In this document: piece by piece, positions 54,138 to 63,280 of the stretch
Numbering within the stretch: the first letter of the stretch is position 1
Layout: every line of letters starts with the position of its first letter
Assembly: GCF_900101685.1 (NCBI RefSeq)
Contig: NZ_FMZZ01000009.1
Coordinates: 186,001 to 250,000 of the forward strand
Origin: Actinokineospora iranica
GTDB taxonomy: Bacteria > Actinomycetota > Actinomycetes > Mycobacteriales > Pseudonocardiaceae
Reading direction: 5' to 3'
DNA length: 64,000 nt
The notes under the pieces: generated by a model
Seen by the model: the letters and a program-made list of their open reading frames with translations, nothing else
Database searches by the model: none
What the model was told of the DNA's origin: nothing
Made by a program: the position numbers and the translations under genes

Positions 54138-54213
54138 TGGTGCCCCCGGCAGGATTCGAACCTGCGACACACGGTTTAGGAAACCGATGCTCTATCCCCT
54201 GAGCTACGAGGGC
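54138..54213 (-). tRNA. tRNA-Arg (anticodon CCT)
   Basis: Minus strand. The acceptor stem GCCCTCG pairs with CGGGGGC (one G-T pair). The D arm is GCTC...GAGC. The anticodon stem-loop CGGTTTCCTAAACCG gives anticodon CCT. The T arm GCAGG TTCGAAT CCTGC is canonical. CCA is encoded (54138-54140). It lies at the border of the accessory region. Confidence 0.95.
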
Positions 54214-54363
54214 GGGCGAGGACACAGCTTACCGGGTGGTCCTGTGGGTTGATGTGGGGCCATGGGGGTGGGTGCTCCACTAGGGGAGATTCCGGATGGC
54301 CGTTCGGGCGGTGGGCGGCAGGATTGGCTTCACCGTGGACGGGTGTGTGAGGGGAGACCGAGG

Positions 54364-55275
54364 GTGGCACAGGGGCGGTTGGAGATCGATGGGGTCTCCA
54401 AGCGGTATGGGGATGTCGTGGCTTTGCGGGAGATGACCTTCGAGGTGGGGGCCGGGGAGCTGTTCGGGTTCGTCGGGTCCAATGGGGCGGGGAAGACCAC
54501 GACGATGCGGATCGCGTTGGGGGTGTTGGCCGCTGACCGGGGGGAGGTTCGGTGGGCGGGGGAGCCGATCACGTTGGCGACGCGGCGGCATATCGGGTAT
54601 ATGCCGGAGGAGCGGGGGCTTTATCCGAAGATGAAGGTGGGCGAGCAGTTGGTCTACCTGGCGCGGCTGCATGGGCTGAAGGCCGACGCCGCGAGGCGGT
54701 CGGTGGCCGAGTGGACGGAGCGGCTGGGGGTCGCGGGGCGGCGGGATGACGAGGTGCAGAAGCTGAGCCTGGGCAACCAACAGCGGGTGCAGCTTGCCGC
54801 CGCGCTGGTGCACAACCCGGCGATTCTGGTGTTGGACGAGCCGTTTTCCGGGTTGGACCCGGTGGCGGTCGACGTGATGAGCGAAGTGCTGCTGGACAAG
54901 GCCACCGACGGGGTGCCGGTCGTGTTTTCCAGTCACCAGTTGGATTTGGTCGAGCGGCTCTGCCATCGGGTCGGGATTGTCCGAAGTGGGCAGATGGTGG
55001 CTTGTGACACCGTGGACGCGTTGCGCGCTGGGGGAACGGTGCGGCTCGTGGTGGAGGCGCCGCTGGCGCCGCCGGGGTGGGCGGCGGATATTCCGGGGGT
55101 GACGGTGACCGAGCAGGTGGGGGCGCGGACCGTCCTCGAACTCGGTGACGGGGCCGACGACCAGGCCGTGCTGCGCGCGGCGCTCGACACCGGGCCGGTG
55201 ACGGAGTTCTCCCGGCGGCGGCAGTCGCTGACCGAGCTGTTCCGCAACGTGGTCTCGCAGGAGGTGGCGGCGTGA
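54364..55275 (+). CDS. ABC transporter ATP-binding protein (NatA-like)
   Basis: The product is 303 aa. Walker A GSNGAGKTTTM, signature-like LSLGNQQRVQLAAAL and Walker B ILVLDEPFSGLDP, followed by FSSHQLDLVERL (H-loop), are visible. The C-terminal domain (residues 225-303) is typical of NatA/CcmA-type exporters. The GTG at 54364 has GGGGAGA in front; the longer frame has no RBS. It overlaps the permease gene (GTGA). Confidence 0.92.
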   Translation: MAQGRLEIDGVSKRYGDVVALREMTFEVGAGELFGFVGSNGAGKTTTMRIALGVLAADRGEVRWAGEPITLATRRHIGYMPEERGLYPKMKVGEQLVYLARLHGLKADAARRSVAEWTERLGVAGRRDDEVQKLSLGNQQRVQLAAALVHNPAILVLDEPFSGLDPVAVDVMSEVLLDKATDGVPVVFSSHQLDLVERLCHRVGIVRSGQMVACDTVDALRAGGTVRLVVEAPLAPPGWAADIPGVTVTEQVGARTVLELGDGADDQAVLRAALDTGPVTEFSRRRQSLTELFRNVVSQEVAA

Positions 55276-56480
55276 ACGCATCGCCGGATGTCCGGATGGG
55301 GAACTGGGAAGCCGTCGGGCTGGTGGCGGGCCGTGAGGTCGGCACCCGGCTCAAGTCGAAGGCGTTCCTGGTCACCACGGCGGCGACTTTGCTGCTGCTT
55401 ATCGGGTTCACGCTGTTCATGAAGACCGTGAGCGGCGGCTCCGACGCCACCGTCGGCGTCACCCCGGCCGCCGCGGCGTTGCAGGCGCCGCTCAAGGGCG
55501 CCGGGTCGGCCATCGGGCAGGACATCGACACCCGCGCCGTCGCCGACGAGGCCGCGGGCCGCGCCCAGGTGGACGACGGGACGCTCGACGCGCTGCTTGT
55601 GGGGGACGGGTCGAGCATCGTCGTGGTGGTCAAGAAGGACATCGACGACCCGTTGCGCAACGCGCTCAACGTGCTGGCCGGGCAGTTGGCGCTCAACCAG
55701 CAGATCGTCGGGCTCGGCGGCGACCCGGTCGCGGTGGGGCAGGCCGTTTCCGGGGCCAAGGCCGAGGTGCGGCCGCTGGAGCCGCCGTTCGACTACAACG
55801 GCCAGCAACTGGTCATCGGGATGATCGCGGGCGTGCTGATCTACATGTCGCTGCTGATCAACGGCCAGTCCGTCGCGCAGGGCGTGGTGGAGGAGAAGTC
55901 CAGCCGGGTCGTGGAACTGCTGCTGGCCACGATCCGGCCGTGGCAGCTCATGGCGGGCAAGGTGCTCGGCATCGGCGTGGTCGGTTTGGCGCAGATGGTC
56001 GTGATCGGCGGTGGCGGCGTCGTCGCGGGCCTGGCCACGGGGGTGTTGACGATCTCGGTGTCGGCCGCTGTGGGCACCGTGGTGTGGCTCGTCGTGTGGT
56101 TCCTGCTCGGCTTCTTCGCGTACTCGCTGGTGTTCGCCGCGCTCGGCGCGCTGGTCTCGCGGCAGGAGGACGTGGGCGGGGTGATCACGCCGCCGCTGAT
56201 GTTCGTGATCCTCGGCTATGTCGTCGGCATCTCCGTCCTGCCCAACGACCCGGGGAACCACCTGGTCGAGGTGCTGTCGATCGTGCCGCTGTTCGCGCCG
56301 ACGCTCATGCCGATGCGGCTGGCCATGGGCGGTGTCCCGGCGTGGGAGGCGGGCTTGGCGGTGGTGCTCATGGTGGCGCTGATCCCGGCGCTGGTCTGGC
56401 TTTCCGGCCGGATCTACCGCAACGCGGTCATGCGCAGCGGCGGGCGGGTGAAGCTGAGCGACGCCCTGCGCGCGGCGTGA
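55272..56480 (+). CDS. ABC-2 type permease (NatB-like)
   Basis: The product is 402 aa. One TM helix at about 33-52 is followed by a 150-residue external domain, then five TM segments (VIGMIAGVLIYMSLLI, VGLAQMVVIGGGGVVAGLAT, VWLVVWFLLGFFAYSLVFAA and others) with VEEKSSRVVELLLATIRPW, the conserved ABC-2 cytoplasmic loop. It exports Na+, a drug or a lipid; substrate unknown. Translationally coupled to the ATPase gene. Confidence 0.9.
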   Translation: MNASPDVRMGNWEAVGLVAGREVGTRLKSKAFLVTTAATLLLLIGFTLFMKTVSGGSDATVGVTPAAAALQAPLKGAGSAIGQDIDTRAVADEAAGRAQVDDGTLDALLVGDGSSIVVVVKKDIDDPLRNALNVLAGQLALNQQIVGLGGDPVAVGQAVSGAKAEVRPLEPPFDYNGQQLVIGMIAGVLIYMSLLINGQSVAQGVVEEKSSRVVELLLATIRPWQLMAGKVLGIGVVGLAQMVVIGGGGVVAGLATGVLTISVSAAVGTVVWLVVWFLLGFFAYSLVFAALGALVSRQEDVGGVITPPLMFVILGYVVGISVLPNDPGNHLVEVLSIVPLFAPTLMPMRLAMGGVPAWEAGLAVVLMVALIPALVWLSGRIYRNAVMRSGGRVKLSDALRAA

Positions 56481-56487
56481 CCCCGGC

Positions 56488-59400
56488 TCACTTCGCGTAG
56501 ACCTCGAACTCGTAAAGCGAGTAGCCGTACGGGGTCGCCCGCGAAACGCCCTGCATACGCACGTACCGGGCGTCGGTCGGGGCGAACACGGCCATGTCCC
56601 GGCCGCCGTCGCCGGTGGCCGTCGACCACACGTCCCGCCAGGACGCGCCGTCGGTCGAGACCTGGATGCGGTAACCGGTGGCGTGGGCCGATTCCCAGCT
56701 CAGCACGGCCCGCGCCACCGGCCGCACCGAGCCGAGATCCGTGGTGAGCCACTGGTTGTCGCTCCAGTCGCTGGCCCAGCGGGTCTTGTGGTCGCGGTCG
56801 ACGGCGTTGCGCGGCGGCGCCGGGAACAGCCCGCGCTCGTGGCTGGACGCCGTGGCGGCGCCGCTCAGGTTCGCCACGGTGTCGCCACGGCGCGCCGGGA
56901 ACTCCACGACCTGTTGGAACGTCGGCCGGTTCTGGAAGCTGATCGGGTTCTGCGTGACGCCGCCGAGGGGGTTGTGAATGACCGCGTCGGCGCACCACTG
57001 GTCGCCCGCGGCGCAGCTTGCGTCGCCGGGGTAGACCTGTTCCTTCGGGGTGGCCGCGGCCTGCTTGAGCGTGTCGAGCAGGATTTGCCCGCACCGACCC
57101 AGGTCGCCGTCGCCGCAGAACCGTTTGCCCAGCGGGGCCTGGACTTCGTCGCCGAGGACGGCGCGCAAGTCCTTGTGCACGAAGCCCCACCAGCCGCTCT
57201 GGAACGACGAGCCCTGGTGGGCGTTGCCGTTCGACGGCGTCTCGTCGATCTTGAGCTTGCGCGTCATCGCCGTGTAGGCCGCCGCGCCCAGGCCGGGCTC
57301 GAACTCGGCGCGCACCAGCAGCGGCCACCACGCGTCCAGGGTCTTGATCGCGTTGGCGTGCGCGTAGGTCTTGCTGCCCCGCGCGGTTTCGGTGCGCAGC
57401 CCGCCCGCGGCGAGCCACTGCTTCAGCTCGCCCACCGCGGGGTCGCCGTCGCCGATGACCCGCAGCACCAGCGGCAGCACCCGTTCCGCGCGCAGGTCGA
57501 CCAGGGCGGCCTCGGCCATGGCCTGGGTGAGATTCACCCGGTCCACCTTGATTCCGCGCTGGATCAGCGACTTCACCCGCGCGTCGAGCAGGTCGCCGCG
57601 GTGCACCGCCTGCCGGTCCAGCCCCGCCGCCGCGGTTCCCGGGGCCTGGTTGTTGTTCCACGAGATCAGGTAGTCCTGGTTGACGACGTTCGGGTGCTGC
57701 TCGTACGGGGTGTAGGCGGCCCGGTTCGTGTCCGGGTCCCAGTCCACCCAGTCGAAGCCCGCGTTGGCGCGCACCGGCATCCCCGGGTCCACTGTGGACT
57801 GGCGGACCGGGTTGGCTCCGGAGTTGTAGTAGGCGATGTCCTTCGCGTCGGCGTAGAACCAGTTGAACGTGTAGGTCACGTGCGACGCTGCGCGCTGGAA
57901 GTCGGCGGCCGAGCGGATGGCGTCCGGGTCGTTGAACTCCTGGAACCCGATCACCGAGTCCAGTTCGTGCAGGTAGGTCGAGCGCAGCCGGGTGTAGGCG
58001 ACCGGCTTGCCGCCGATGGTGGCGCGGTGGGTGACCGGGCCGTACTTCGTCCGGTACGACCGCAGTGTGTACGAGCCCGGCGGCGCCGTGCTGCCGATCG
58101 AGGAAACCCAGGAGTTCTTCCGCTCCACCACATCCATCGGCACGCACTGTCCACGCAGGATGTAGTGGTCGCTGTCCTTGGTGGCCGGGCCGCCGCCGGG
58201 CGCGCACAGGTCCACCGCGTAGGTGTCGATGACGTCCTGGCCTGAGCTGGTGGCGCTCCACGCGTAGTCCTGGCCGCGGCCGAGCAGGACGTAGAAGCTG
58301 ATGCCCGCGAACGACGCGCCGCGCGCGCTGATGCCCGGCCCCTGGAGTTCCTGCAGCATCAGCAGTTGCGGGGCGAAGTAGCCGGTCTGCGGGCCGAACA
58401 CCGCGACCGGGTTGCCGCTCGCGGTGTGCGCGCCGGAGACCAGCAGGGCGTTGGACATGCCGTGCTTGTTCTCCAGCAGGTCGCCTGGGAGCACGCCGTC
58501 GTCCAGGATGCCCTTGGCCGCGTCGAGGCCGGTTGTCGCACTGGTTGCCGCCGCTGACTCGGTGCGGTCGAACACGAGTGGCTGCGCGGTCACCGAGTCC
58601 TTGTCCGGCAACGCCTCGCCCTGCGGGTTCGCCGGGCGCTTGGCGTAGGGGAATGTCTGTCCATTGTGGATAGTGTGAATGTGCTCCGGGTCGTCCTCGC
58701 CGCGCATACTCTGCCAGACCCGCTCGCCCTCCACGACCCCGTAACGCTCCTGCAGCGCCAGCTTGGCGATCGCCGACTGGACCTCGCCGCCGCCACCGCC
58801 GCCGAACTGGGAGCCGATGAGCGAGGCGATGACCGCCAGGTCGGTCAGCTTGAACGGCTCGATGCGGCCCGCGTTGGTCACCGCGTCGACGTGCCCGAGC
58901 AGCACGTACTCGCCCGGGAAGAAGCGGCCGCGGTGCGCCTCGGCGATGTAGGCGTTGATGCCGTCGAGGTAGGAGCGCGCGTCGGCGATGGCGACCTGCC
59001 CGCGCGGGCTCGCCGCCGCGGCCTCGTCCACCTGGCGCTGCAAGTCGGCCTCGGTGTACGGGGCGTCGGCGAAGAAGCCCTGTTCGAGCCGCTGGTTGGC
59101 CGCCGCACCCCCGGCGAACGGGGTGAGTTGGCCACGGCCGACGCGGCGCAGCACGTCCATCAGGAACAGCCGGTCCTGCGCGGCGGCGTATCCCGCGCCG
59201 AAGGTCGTGCCGCCGCGGGTGGTCCCGTAGATGTGCGGGGTGCCGGTCGCCTTGTCCCGGATGATCGTCACGTCCGCGCGCGGCTTCTTCGTGCTCTCGA
59301 CCTGGTCGGGCGGCACGCCGAACGAGGCGTCGTTGAAGTAGGCGTTGATCTTGTCGGTGGTCAGTCCGCCGTAGCCCTTGGCCAGCGCGTCGTACTTGCC

Positions 59401-59655
59401 GATCTGGTCGTCGAAGTGCTTCGGGCGGGTCCCCAGGGTCCGGTGGGCGAGGATCTCGGCCAGGGTCGCGCTGCCGTTCTGGCCGGGCGGCAGGATGTCG
59501 GCGCACTGCCCGAGGCAGTAGTCGCCCTCGGCGAACCCGGCCGCGCGCTGCGGCAGGGTGTCCCCGGCCGCCTGCTCGTGGCCAGCGGTCACGAGCCCGG
59601 CGACCACGGCCAGGGCCGCCATCGCGCCGATCAGGTGCCGAGCGCGTCCTGCCAT
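56488..59655 (-). CDS. Secreted penicillin-acylase-family enzyme with discoidin domain
   Basis: The 1055-aa N-terminal-nucleophile hydrolase has a signal peptide (residues 7-28, LIGAMAALAVVAGLVTAG). The alpha-chain region contains VTIIRDKATGTPHIYG. The autocatalytic junction and nucleophile Ser lie in KHGMSNALLVSG (approx. residue 414), with FGPQTGYFAPQ following. The C-terminal 150 aa form an F5/8-type (discoidin) carbohydrate-binding domain (WLTTDLGSVRPVARAVLSWE, YVRMQGVSRA). Related actinomycete enzymes are acyl-homoserine-lactone or echinocandin/aculeacin acylases; the substrate is unknown. ATG with AGAGGAG. Convergent with the ABC permease. Confidence 0.88.
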   Translation of the reverse strand: MAGRARHLIGAMAALAVVAGLVTAGHEQAAGDTLPQRAAGFAEGDYCLGQCADILPPGQNGSATLAEILAHRTLGTRPKHFDDQIGKYDALAKGYGGLTTDKINAYFNDASFGVPPDQVESTKKPRADVTIIRDKATGTPHIYGTTRGGTTFGAGYAAAQDRLFLMDVLRRVGRGQLTPFAGGAAANQRLEQGFFADAPYTEADLQRQVDEAAAASPRGQVAIADARSYLDGINAYIAEAHRGRFFPGEYVLLGHVDAVTNAGRIEPFKLTDLAVIASLIGSQFGGGGGGEVQSAIAKLALQERYGVVEGERVWQSMRGEDDPEHIHTIHNGQTFPYAKRPANPQGEALPDKDSVTAQPLVFDRTESAAATSATTGLDAAKGILDDGVLPGDLLENKHGMSNALLVSGAHTASGNPVAVFGPQTGYFAPQLLMLQELQGPGISARGASFAGISFYVLLGRGQDYAWSATSSGQDVIDTYAVDLCAPGGGPATKDSDHYILRGQCVPMDVVERKNSWVSSIGSTAPPGSYTLRSYRTKYGPVTHRATIGGKPVAYTRLRSTYLHELDSVIGFQEFNDPDAIRSAADFQRAASHVTYTFNWFYADAKDIAYYNSGANPVRQSTVDPGMPVRANAGFDWVDWDPDTNRAAYTPYEQHPNVVNQDYLISWNNNQAPGTAAAGLDRQAVHRGDLLDARVKSLIQRGIKVDRVNLTQAMAEAALVDLRAERVLPLVLRVIGDGDPAVGELKQWLAAGGLRTETARGSKTYAHANAIKTLDAWWPLLVRAEFEPGLGAAAYTAMTRKLKIDETPSNGNAHQGSSFQSGWWGFVHKDLRAVLGDEVQAPLGKRFCGDGDLGRCGQILLDTLKQAAATPKEQVYPGDASCAAGDQWCADAVIHNPLGGVTQNPISFQNRPTFQQVVEFPARRGDTVANLSGAATASSHERGLFPAPPRNAVDRDHKTRWASDWSDNQWLTTDLGSVRPVARAVLSWESAHATGYRIQVSTDGASWRDVWSTATGDGGRDMAVFAPTDARYVRMQGVSRATPYGYSLYEFEVYAK

Positions 59656-59938
59656 GCCGGGGCTCCTCTCGCGAACTGAGACCCGCGACACGTTACCGGT
59701 GCGTCACTCTGTTGCGAAAGAGCTTCGGGTTTGCGTCTCTCCGGTTAGCCGCAGGTGGCAAAGCAGTGTCGGAAAACCGGCGGGTTCTGACAAAAAGCCG
59801 AGGTCAGGCCGCATCGGTGGGTAGAATTAACGGCATACAGCCGGTAAACGTGATGGCTTGACCCCAGCTCAGATGGGTGAGAGAAAGAGCCGTCGGGTCA
59901 CCGCCATCCGGGACCGCGGACGCCAGTCGGGAGGCGTT

Positions 59939-60586
59939 GTGATCAAGGTGATGCTCGCGGACGACGAACACCTCGTCCGGTCGGGTCTGCGCACGATTCT
60001 GTCCAGCGCAGGCGACATTGAGGTCGTCGCCGAGTGCGACGACGGCCTGCACGTGGCCGAGACGGCCCGCAGGCACCGCCCGCACGTCGTCCTCCTGGAT
60101 ATCCGGATGGGCTCGGTGGACGGCATCTTCGCCCTGCGCGGGCTCATGGCCCTGCCCGAGCGTCCCGCCGTGTCCATGCTCACCACCTTCGACGTGGACG
60201 AGTACGTGCAAGAGGCGCTGCGCGTCGGCGCCAACGGCTTCCTGCTCAAGGACACCGACCCCGCCCAACTGGTCAAGGCCGTCCGCGACCTCGCCCGCGG
60301 CGGCGCCGTCCTGGACCCGATGGTCGCCGCCCGCCTCGTGACGGCCGTCGCCGACGGCGCCCGCGCCGCCGAACCCGCCCGCAGGCTGCTCTCGTCGCTG
60401 TCCGGGCGGGAGTTGGAGGTGGTCGGCCTGGTCGGGCAGGGCCTGTCGAACGCCGAGATCGGCCAAGCCCTGCACCTTTCCGAGGCCACGGTAAAGGGCT
60501 ACGTCTCCGCTGTCCTGGGCAAGATCGGCGCCGCGAACCGCGTCCAAGCCGCTCTAGTGGCTTACCGCGGGGGTCTTATCGCCTGA
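59939..60586 (+). CDS. NarL/LuxR-type response regulator, orphan
   Basis: The product is 215 aa. The receiver domain has the acidic pair VMLADDEHLVRSG, the phospho-Asp in VVLLDIRMGSVDG, Thr and Lys (SMLTTFDVDE, GFLLKD), then a LuxR HTH (LSGRELEVVGLVGQGLSNAE and HLSEATVKGYVSAVLGKIG). The GTG at 59939 has GGGAGG at 4 bp. No histidine kinase gene is adjacent in the window. Confidence 0.9.
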   Translation: MIKVMLADDEHLVRSGLRTILSSAGDIEVVAECDDGLHVAETARRHRPHVVLLDIRMGSVDGIFALRGLMALPERPAVSMLTTFDVDEYVQEALRVGANGFLLKDTDPAQLVKAVRDLARGGAVLDPMVAARLVTAVADGARAAEPARRLLSSLSGRELEVVGLVGQGLSNAEIGQALHLSEATVKGYVSAVLGKIGAANRVQAALVAYRGGLIA

Positions 60587-60597
60587 CACTCGGGGGC

Positions 60598-62070
60598 TCA
60601 CGCCGCGGCGTGGACCTCGACCCGGTTGCGGCCGCGGCGTTTGGCTCGGTAGAGGGCGGCGTCGGCGTTGGCGAAGAGGCGTTCGAGAGTGTCGGGACCG
60701 GTGGCGACACCGATGCTTACCGTGGGCCGTTGGCTCGTGCCGAGTACCGCTGTCCAGTCGTGGCGGTCTACCGCTGCGCGGATGCGTTCGGCGACGGTGA
60801 CGCCGACCGGGTTGTTGTCTTCCGGGCTGTCGGTAAGCAGGACGACGAACTCGTCTCCGGCCCAGCGGGCGATCACGTCGTCGGCGCGGCATTCGGCGCG
60901 CACCAGTTGGGCGATCTCGCGCAGCGCGGCGTCGCCAGCGGCGTGGCCCGCCGCGTCGTTGACGCCCTTGAACCAGTCGACGTCGATCAGGACCAGCCAC
61001 GGGGCGCGGTGCGCGGCGACCGCGCGGGCGAGCAGGCCGGGGGCGGTGCTCTCCAGGCCGAGGCGGTTGGCCAGGCCGGTCAGCGGGTCGCGGGCGGCGG
61101 CCTCCTGCGCTGCCGTCGCCAGCCGTTGCGCGCGGATCGCCAACCGGCGCTGCTCCAACGCCTGCCCAAGCCCCTCTTGCAGAGTCTCCATGGCGGTCCG
61201 CCGGGCGGAGACGTTGAGCCGCAGGGCTTGCGCCTCGCCCGCGGTGTCCCCGCTTTCCCGGCAGATGTCGGCGAGGTCTTGCGAGTACCGCTGTAAGAGT
61301 GAGATGTCGCTGGTGCGCTCGGCGTCCTCGACCGCGGCCCGGCCGTAGGCGATCGCCTCGGCAGGCGCCCCCTGCTTGCGCCGGATCGTGGACAGCACCC
61401 AGTAGCCGACTGAGGTCGCCCACCGGTTTCCCTCGGGTTTGGCCAGTTCCAGGGTCTCGCGCGCGATGCGCTCGGCGCGGTCGAGTTCGCCGATCCCGGC
61501 CAGCGACGCGCCGTACGCGGCGAGCAGGGCCAAGTGCATCCGGCCGTCGGAGACCAGGCTCAGCCCTTCCTCCAGCAGGGGGATGGCCTCGCGGAAAGTC
61601 TCATCGGCCTCGTCCGGCGGCTGCTCGCACGCGCGGAAGTTCAGTGTCCCACCGAGACCTTGCAGTGAATGCGCCAAAATCTCCACGTCGTCACCCGTTC
61701 GGGCGACGTCTACCGCGATCCGGCCTATCTCCAAAGACGCGCGTCGGTAACCGATTCCCTCAAGCAGGTAACCCAATCTGCCTAATGTGTCGGCGGCGGA
61801 CGAGCCGTGCGGCTGCTCCGCGTCGATGTCGCTCCAGCCCTCGGCGGCGAGTTCGAGGGCGAGCGGGATGCGCCGCAGCCGCCAGGCCGCGACCGCGCGG
61901 CGGGTCAGAATCGCCGCGCGGGCCCAGGGATCGAGGCCCGGGGGCACTTTGGACAGCAGTTGGTCGAACAGGGAGTTGGCCTCGTCCCGGCGGCCCGCGT
62001 CGATCAGCAGCCGGACTTCGCGGTCGGCGCGCAGCGCCTCGGTCGCGGCTGCTTGGTCGTCCTGCCCCAC
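60598..62070 (-). CDS. TPR-GGDEF diguanylate cyclase
   Basis: The product is 490 aa. The first 320 residues are helical TPR-like repeats (AILTRRAVAAWRLRRIPLAL, LGGTLNFRACEQPPDEADE, IRRKQGAPAEAIAYGRAAVE). The GGDEF domain follows: RDPLTGLANRLGLE, VLIDVDWFKGVND, and RADDVIARWAGDEFVVLL. This has both the active-site GDEF and the RxxD product-inhibition site. It makes cyclic di-GMP. The GTG at 62070 is chosen because the longer frame begins inside the ribosomal operon's terminator hairpin. Confidence 0.88.
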   Translation of the reverse strand: MGQDDQAAATEALRADREVRLLIDAGRRDEANSLFDQLLSKVPPGLDPWARAAILTRRAVAAWRLRRIPLALELAAEGWSDIDAEQPHGSSAADTLGRLGYLLEGIGYRRASLEIGRIAVDVARTGDDVEILAHSLQGLGGTLNFRACEQPPDEADETFREAIPLLEEGLSLVSDGRMHLALLAAYGASLAGIGELDRAERIARETLELAKPEGNRWATSVGYWVLSTIRRKQGAPAEAIAYGRAAVEDAERTSDISLLQRYSQDLADICRESGDTAGEAQALRLNVSARRTAMETLQEGLGQALEQRRLAIRAQRLATAAQEAAARDPLTGLANRLGLESTAPGLLARAVAAHRAPWLVLIDVDWFKGVNDAAGHAAGDAALREIAQLVRAECRADDVIARWAGDEFVVLLTDSPEDNNPVGVTVAERIRAAVDRHDWTAVLGTSQRPTVSIGVATGPDTLERLFANADAALYRAKRRGRNRVEVHAAA

Positions 62071-62187
62071 ACCGTCCTCGACTTGTCCTCGCCGAACGGC
62101 TGACAAGCGCGTTCGTGGCCTGCGACACAGTGCGGCAAGGCTACAAGGGAGCTTGGTCGTGACCCGATCGGAGTATCGAGTTTCGCC

Positions 62188-62219
62188 TGCTCGGGCGGTC
62201 TTCGCCGACCGCCCGAGCA
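62188..62219 (-). terminator. Terminator of the alternative ribosomal protein operon
   Basis: Perfect 13-bp stem (TGCTCGGGCGGTC 62188-62200, GACCGCCCGAGCA 62207-62219), loop TTCGCC, 8 bp after the S18 stop on the minus strand. Confidence 0.88.
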
Positions 62220-62226
62220 CGGCGGG

Positions 62227-62466
62227 TCAGGATTTGGCGGGGCCCGGATAGGGCAGCAGCGCCATCTCGCGGGCGTTCTTGATCGCCACCGCGACCTGCT
62301 TCTGCTGCTGGGGCGTCAGCCCCGACACCCGCCGGGCGCGGATCTTGCCCCGGTCGGAGATGAACTTGCGCAGCAGCTGGGCGTCTTTCCAGTCCACTGT
62401 GGAGATCCCGGCCGCGAGCAGCGGGTTCGGCTTCTTCTTGCCAGGGCGGCGTTCTGGTTTCGCCAT
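62227..62466 (-). CDS. rpsR: Ribosomal protein S18, alternative paralogue
   Basis: The product is 79 aa: [64 protein letters not shown]. No cysteine is present, so it is the zinc-independent form. It is the last gene of the L28-L33-S14-S18 operon, 9 bp after S14. Confidence 0.95.
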   Translation of the reverse strand: MAKPERRPGKKKPNPLLAAGISTVDWKDAQLLRKFISDRGKIRARRVSGLTPQQQKQVAVAIKNAREMALLPYPGPAKS

Positions 62467-62475
62467 CGGTTTCTC

Positions 62476-62781
62476 CTACCAGCTCGACTTGCTGACGCCG
62501 GGAAGCTCGCCGCGGTGCGCCATCTCGCGCAAACGCACCCGCGACAGGCCAAACGCGCGCAGGTAAGCGCGGGGCCTGCCGTCCACCGAGTCCCGGTTGC
62601 GAATCCGAACGGGACTCGCGTCGCGGGGAAGCTTTTGCAGCGCGATCCGGGCCGCCTCGCGCTGTTCCTCGGTGGACTTCGGCGAGCGCGCCGCCTCCTT
62701 GAGAGCGGCGCGGCGCTCGGCGTAGCGGGCGACGATCACCTTGCGTTGCTCGTTCTTGGCTATCTTGGACTTCTTGGCCAT
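62476..62781 (-). CDS. rpsN: Ribosomal protein S14, zinc-independent paralogue
   Basis: The product is 101 aa, the long C-minus form: [20 protein letters not shown], then [20 protein letters not shown] and [20 protein letters not shown]. The CxxC zinc knuckle of the short form is absent. It overlaps the L33 stop (TGATG). Replaces the zinc form under zinc starvation in relatives. Confidence 0.95.
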   Translation of the reverse strand: MAKKSKIAKNEQRKVIVARYAERRAALKEAARSPKSTEEQREAARIALQKLPRDASPVRIRNRDSVDGRPRAYLRAFGLSRVRLREMAHRGELPGVSKSSW

Positions 62782-62945
62782 CAGCGGTCTTCCTTGAACT
62801 CGACGTGGCGGCGGACCACGGGGTCGAACTTGCGCAGCACCAGGCGGTCCGGGTCGTTGCGGCGGTTCTTGCGGGTGACGTAGGTGAACCCGGTGCCCGC
62901 CGTGGAGCGGAGTTTGACGATCGGCCGAAGCTCGTTGCGCGCCAT
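62781..62945 (-). CDS. rpmG: Ribosomal protein L33, zinc-independent paralogue
   Basis: The product is 54 aa: [53 protein letters not shown]. It has no cysteines. Start and stop overlap L28 and S14 by one base each, so the four genes are tightly coupled. Confidence 0.95.
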   Translation of the reverse strand: MARNELRPIVKLRSTAGTGFTYVTRKNRRNDPDRLVLRKFDPVVRRHVEFKEDR

Positions 62946-63181
62946 CAGATCCGCTGTCCTTCCGCGCGCAGTCGGGCCACGACGGCCTCGATGCCCCGCT
63001 TGTCGATGGTCTTGATCCCCTTGGCCGACACCCGCAGCGTGACGTGCCGGTTCTCCGACGGCAGCCAGTAGCGCCGCCGCTGCACATTGGGGTTCCAGCG
63101 GCGGGACGTGCGCCGGTTGGAGTGCGACACCTGCTTGCCGAAGCCGGGTTGGCGCCCGGTGACCTGACAGATCGCGGACAC
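62945..63181 (-). CDS. rpmB: Ribosomal protein L28, zinc-independent paralogue
   Basis: The product is 78 aa: [40 protein letters not shown] and the C-terminal [20 protein letters not shown]. It has one Cys instead of the four of the zinc form, like mycobacterial RpmB2. GTG start with GGGAGG at 4 bp. First gene of the operon. Confidence 0.95.
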   Translation of the reverse strand: MSAICQVTGRQPGFGKQVSHSNRRTSRRWNPNVQRRRYWLPSENRHVTLRVSAKGIKTIDKRGIEAVVARLRAEGQRI

Positions 63182-63201
63182 GCGACCTCCCTGAATATGG
63201 G

Positions 63202-63215
63202 ACTCGTTTTCATTA
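63202..63215. promoter_or_regulatory. Candidate Zur box
   Basis: On the minus strand TAATGAAAACGAGT, followed by CCCATATT. The left half (AATGAAAACG) matches the actinobacterial Zur half-site, while the right half is degenerate. It lies between the L28 start and the divergent COG0523-like gene, both usual Zur targets. Confidence 0.55.
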
Positions 63216-63280
63216 TGGACGCCGGTCAGGGTAGCGTCATGGTCGACCAGATGGAAATCGTTGTCGATAGGAGTCCGCCA

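Noticed and set aside
54138-54213. tRNA-Arg as the attachment site of an integrated island
   Set aside because: I saw no second copy of the tRNA 3' end and no integrase in the window.
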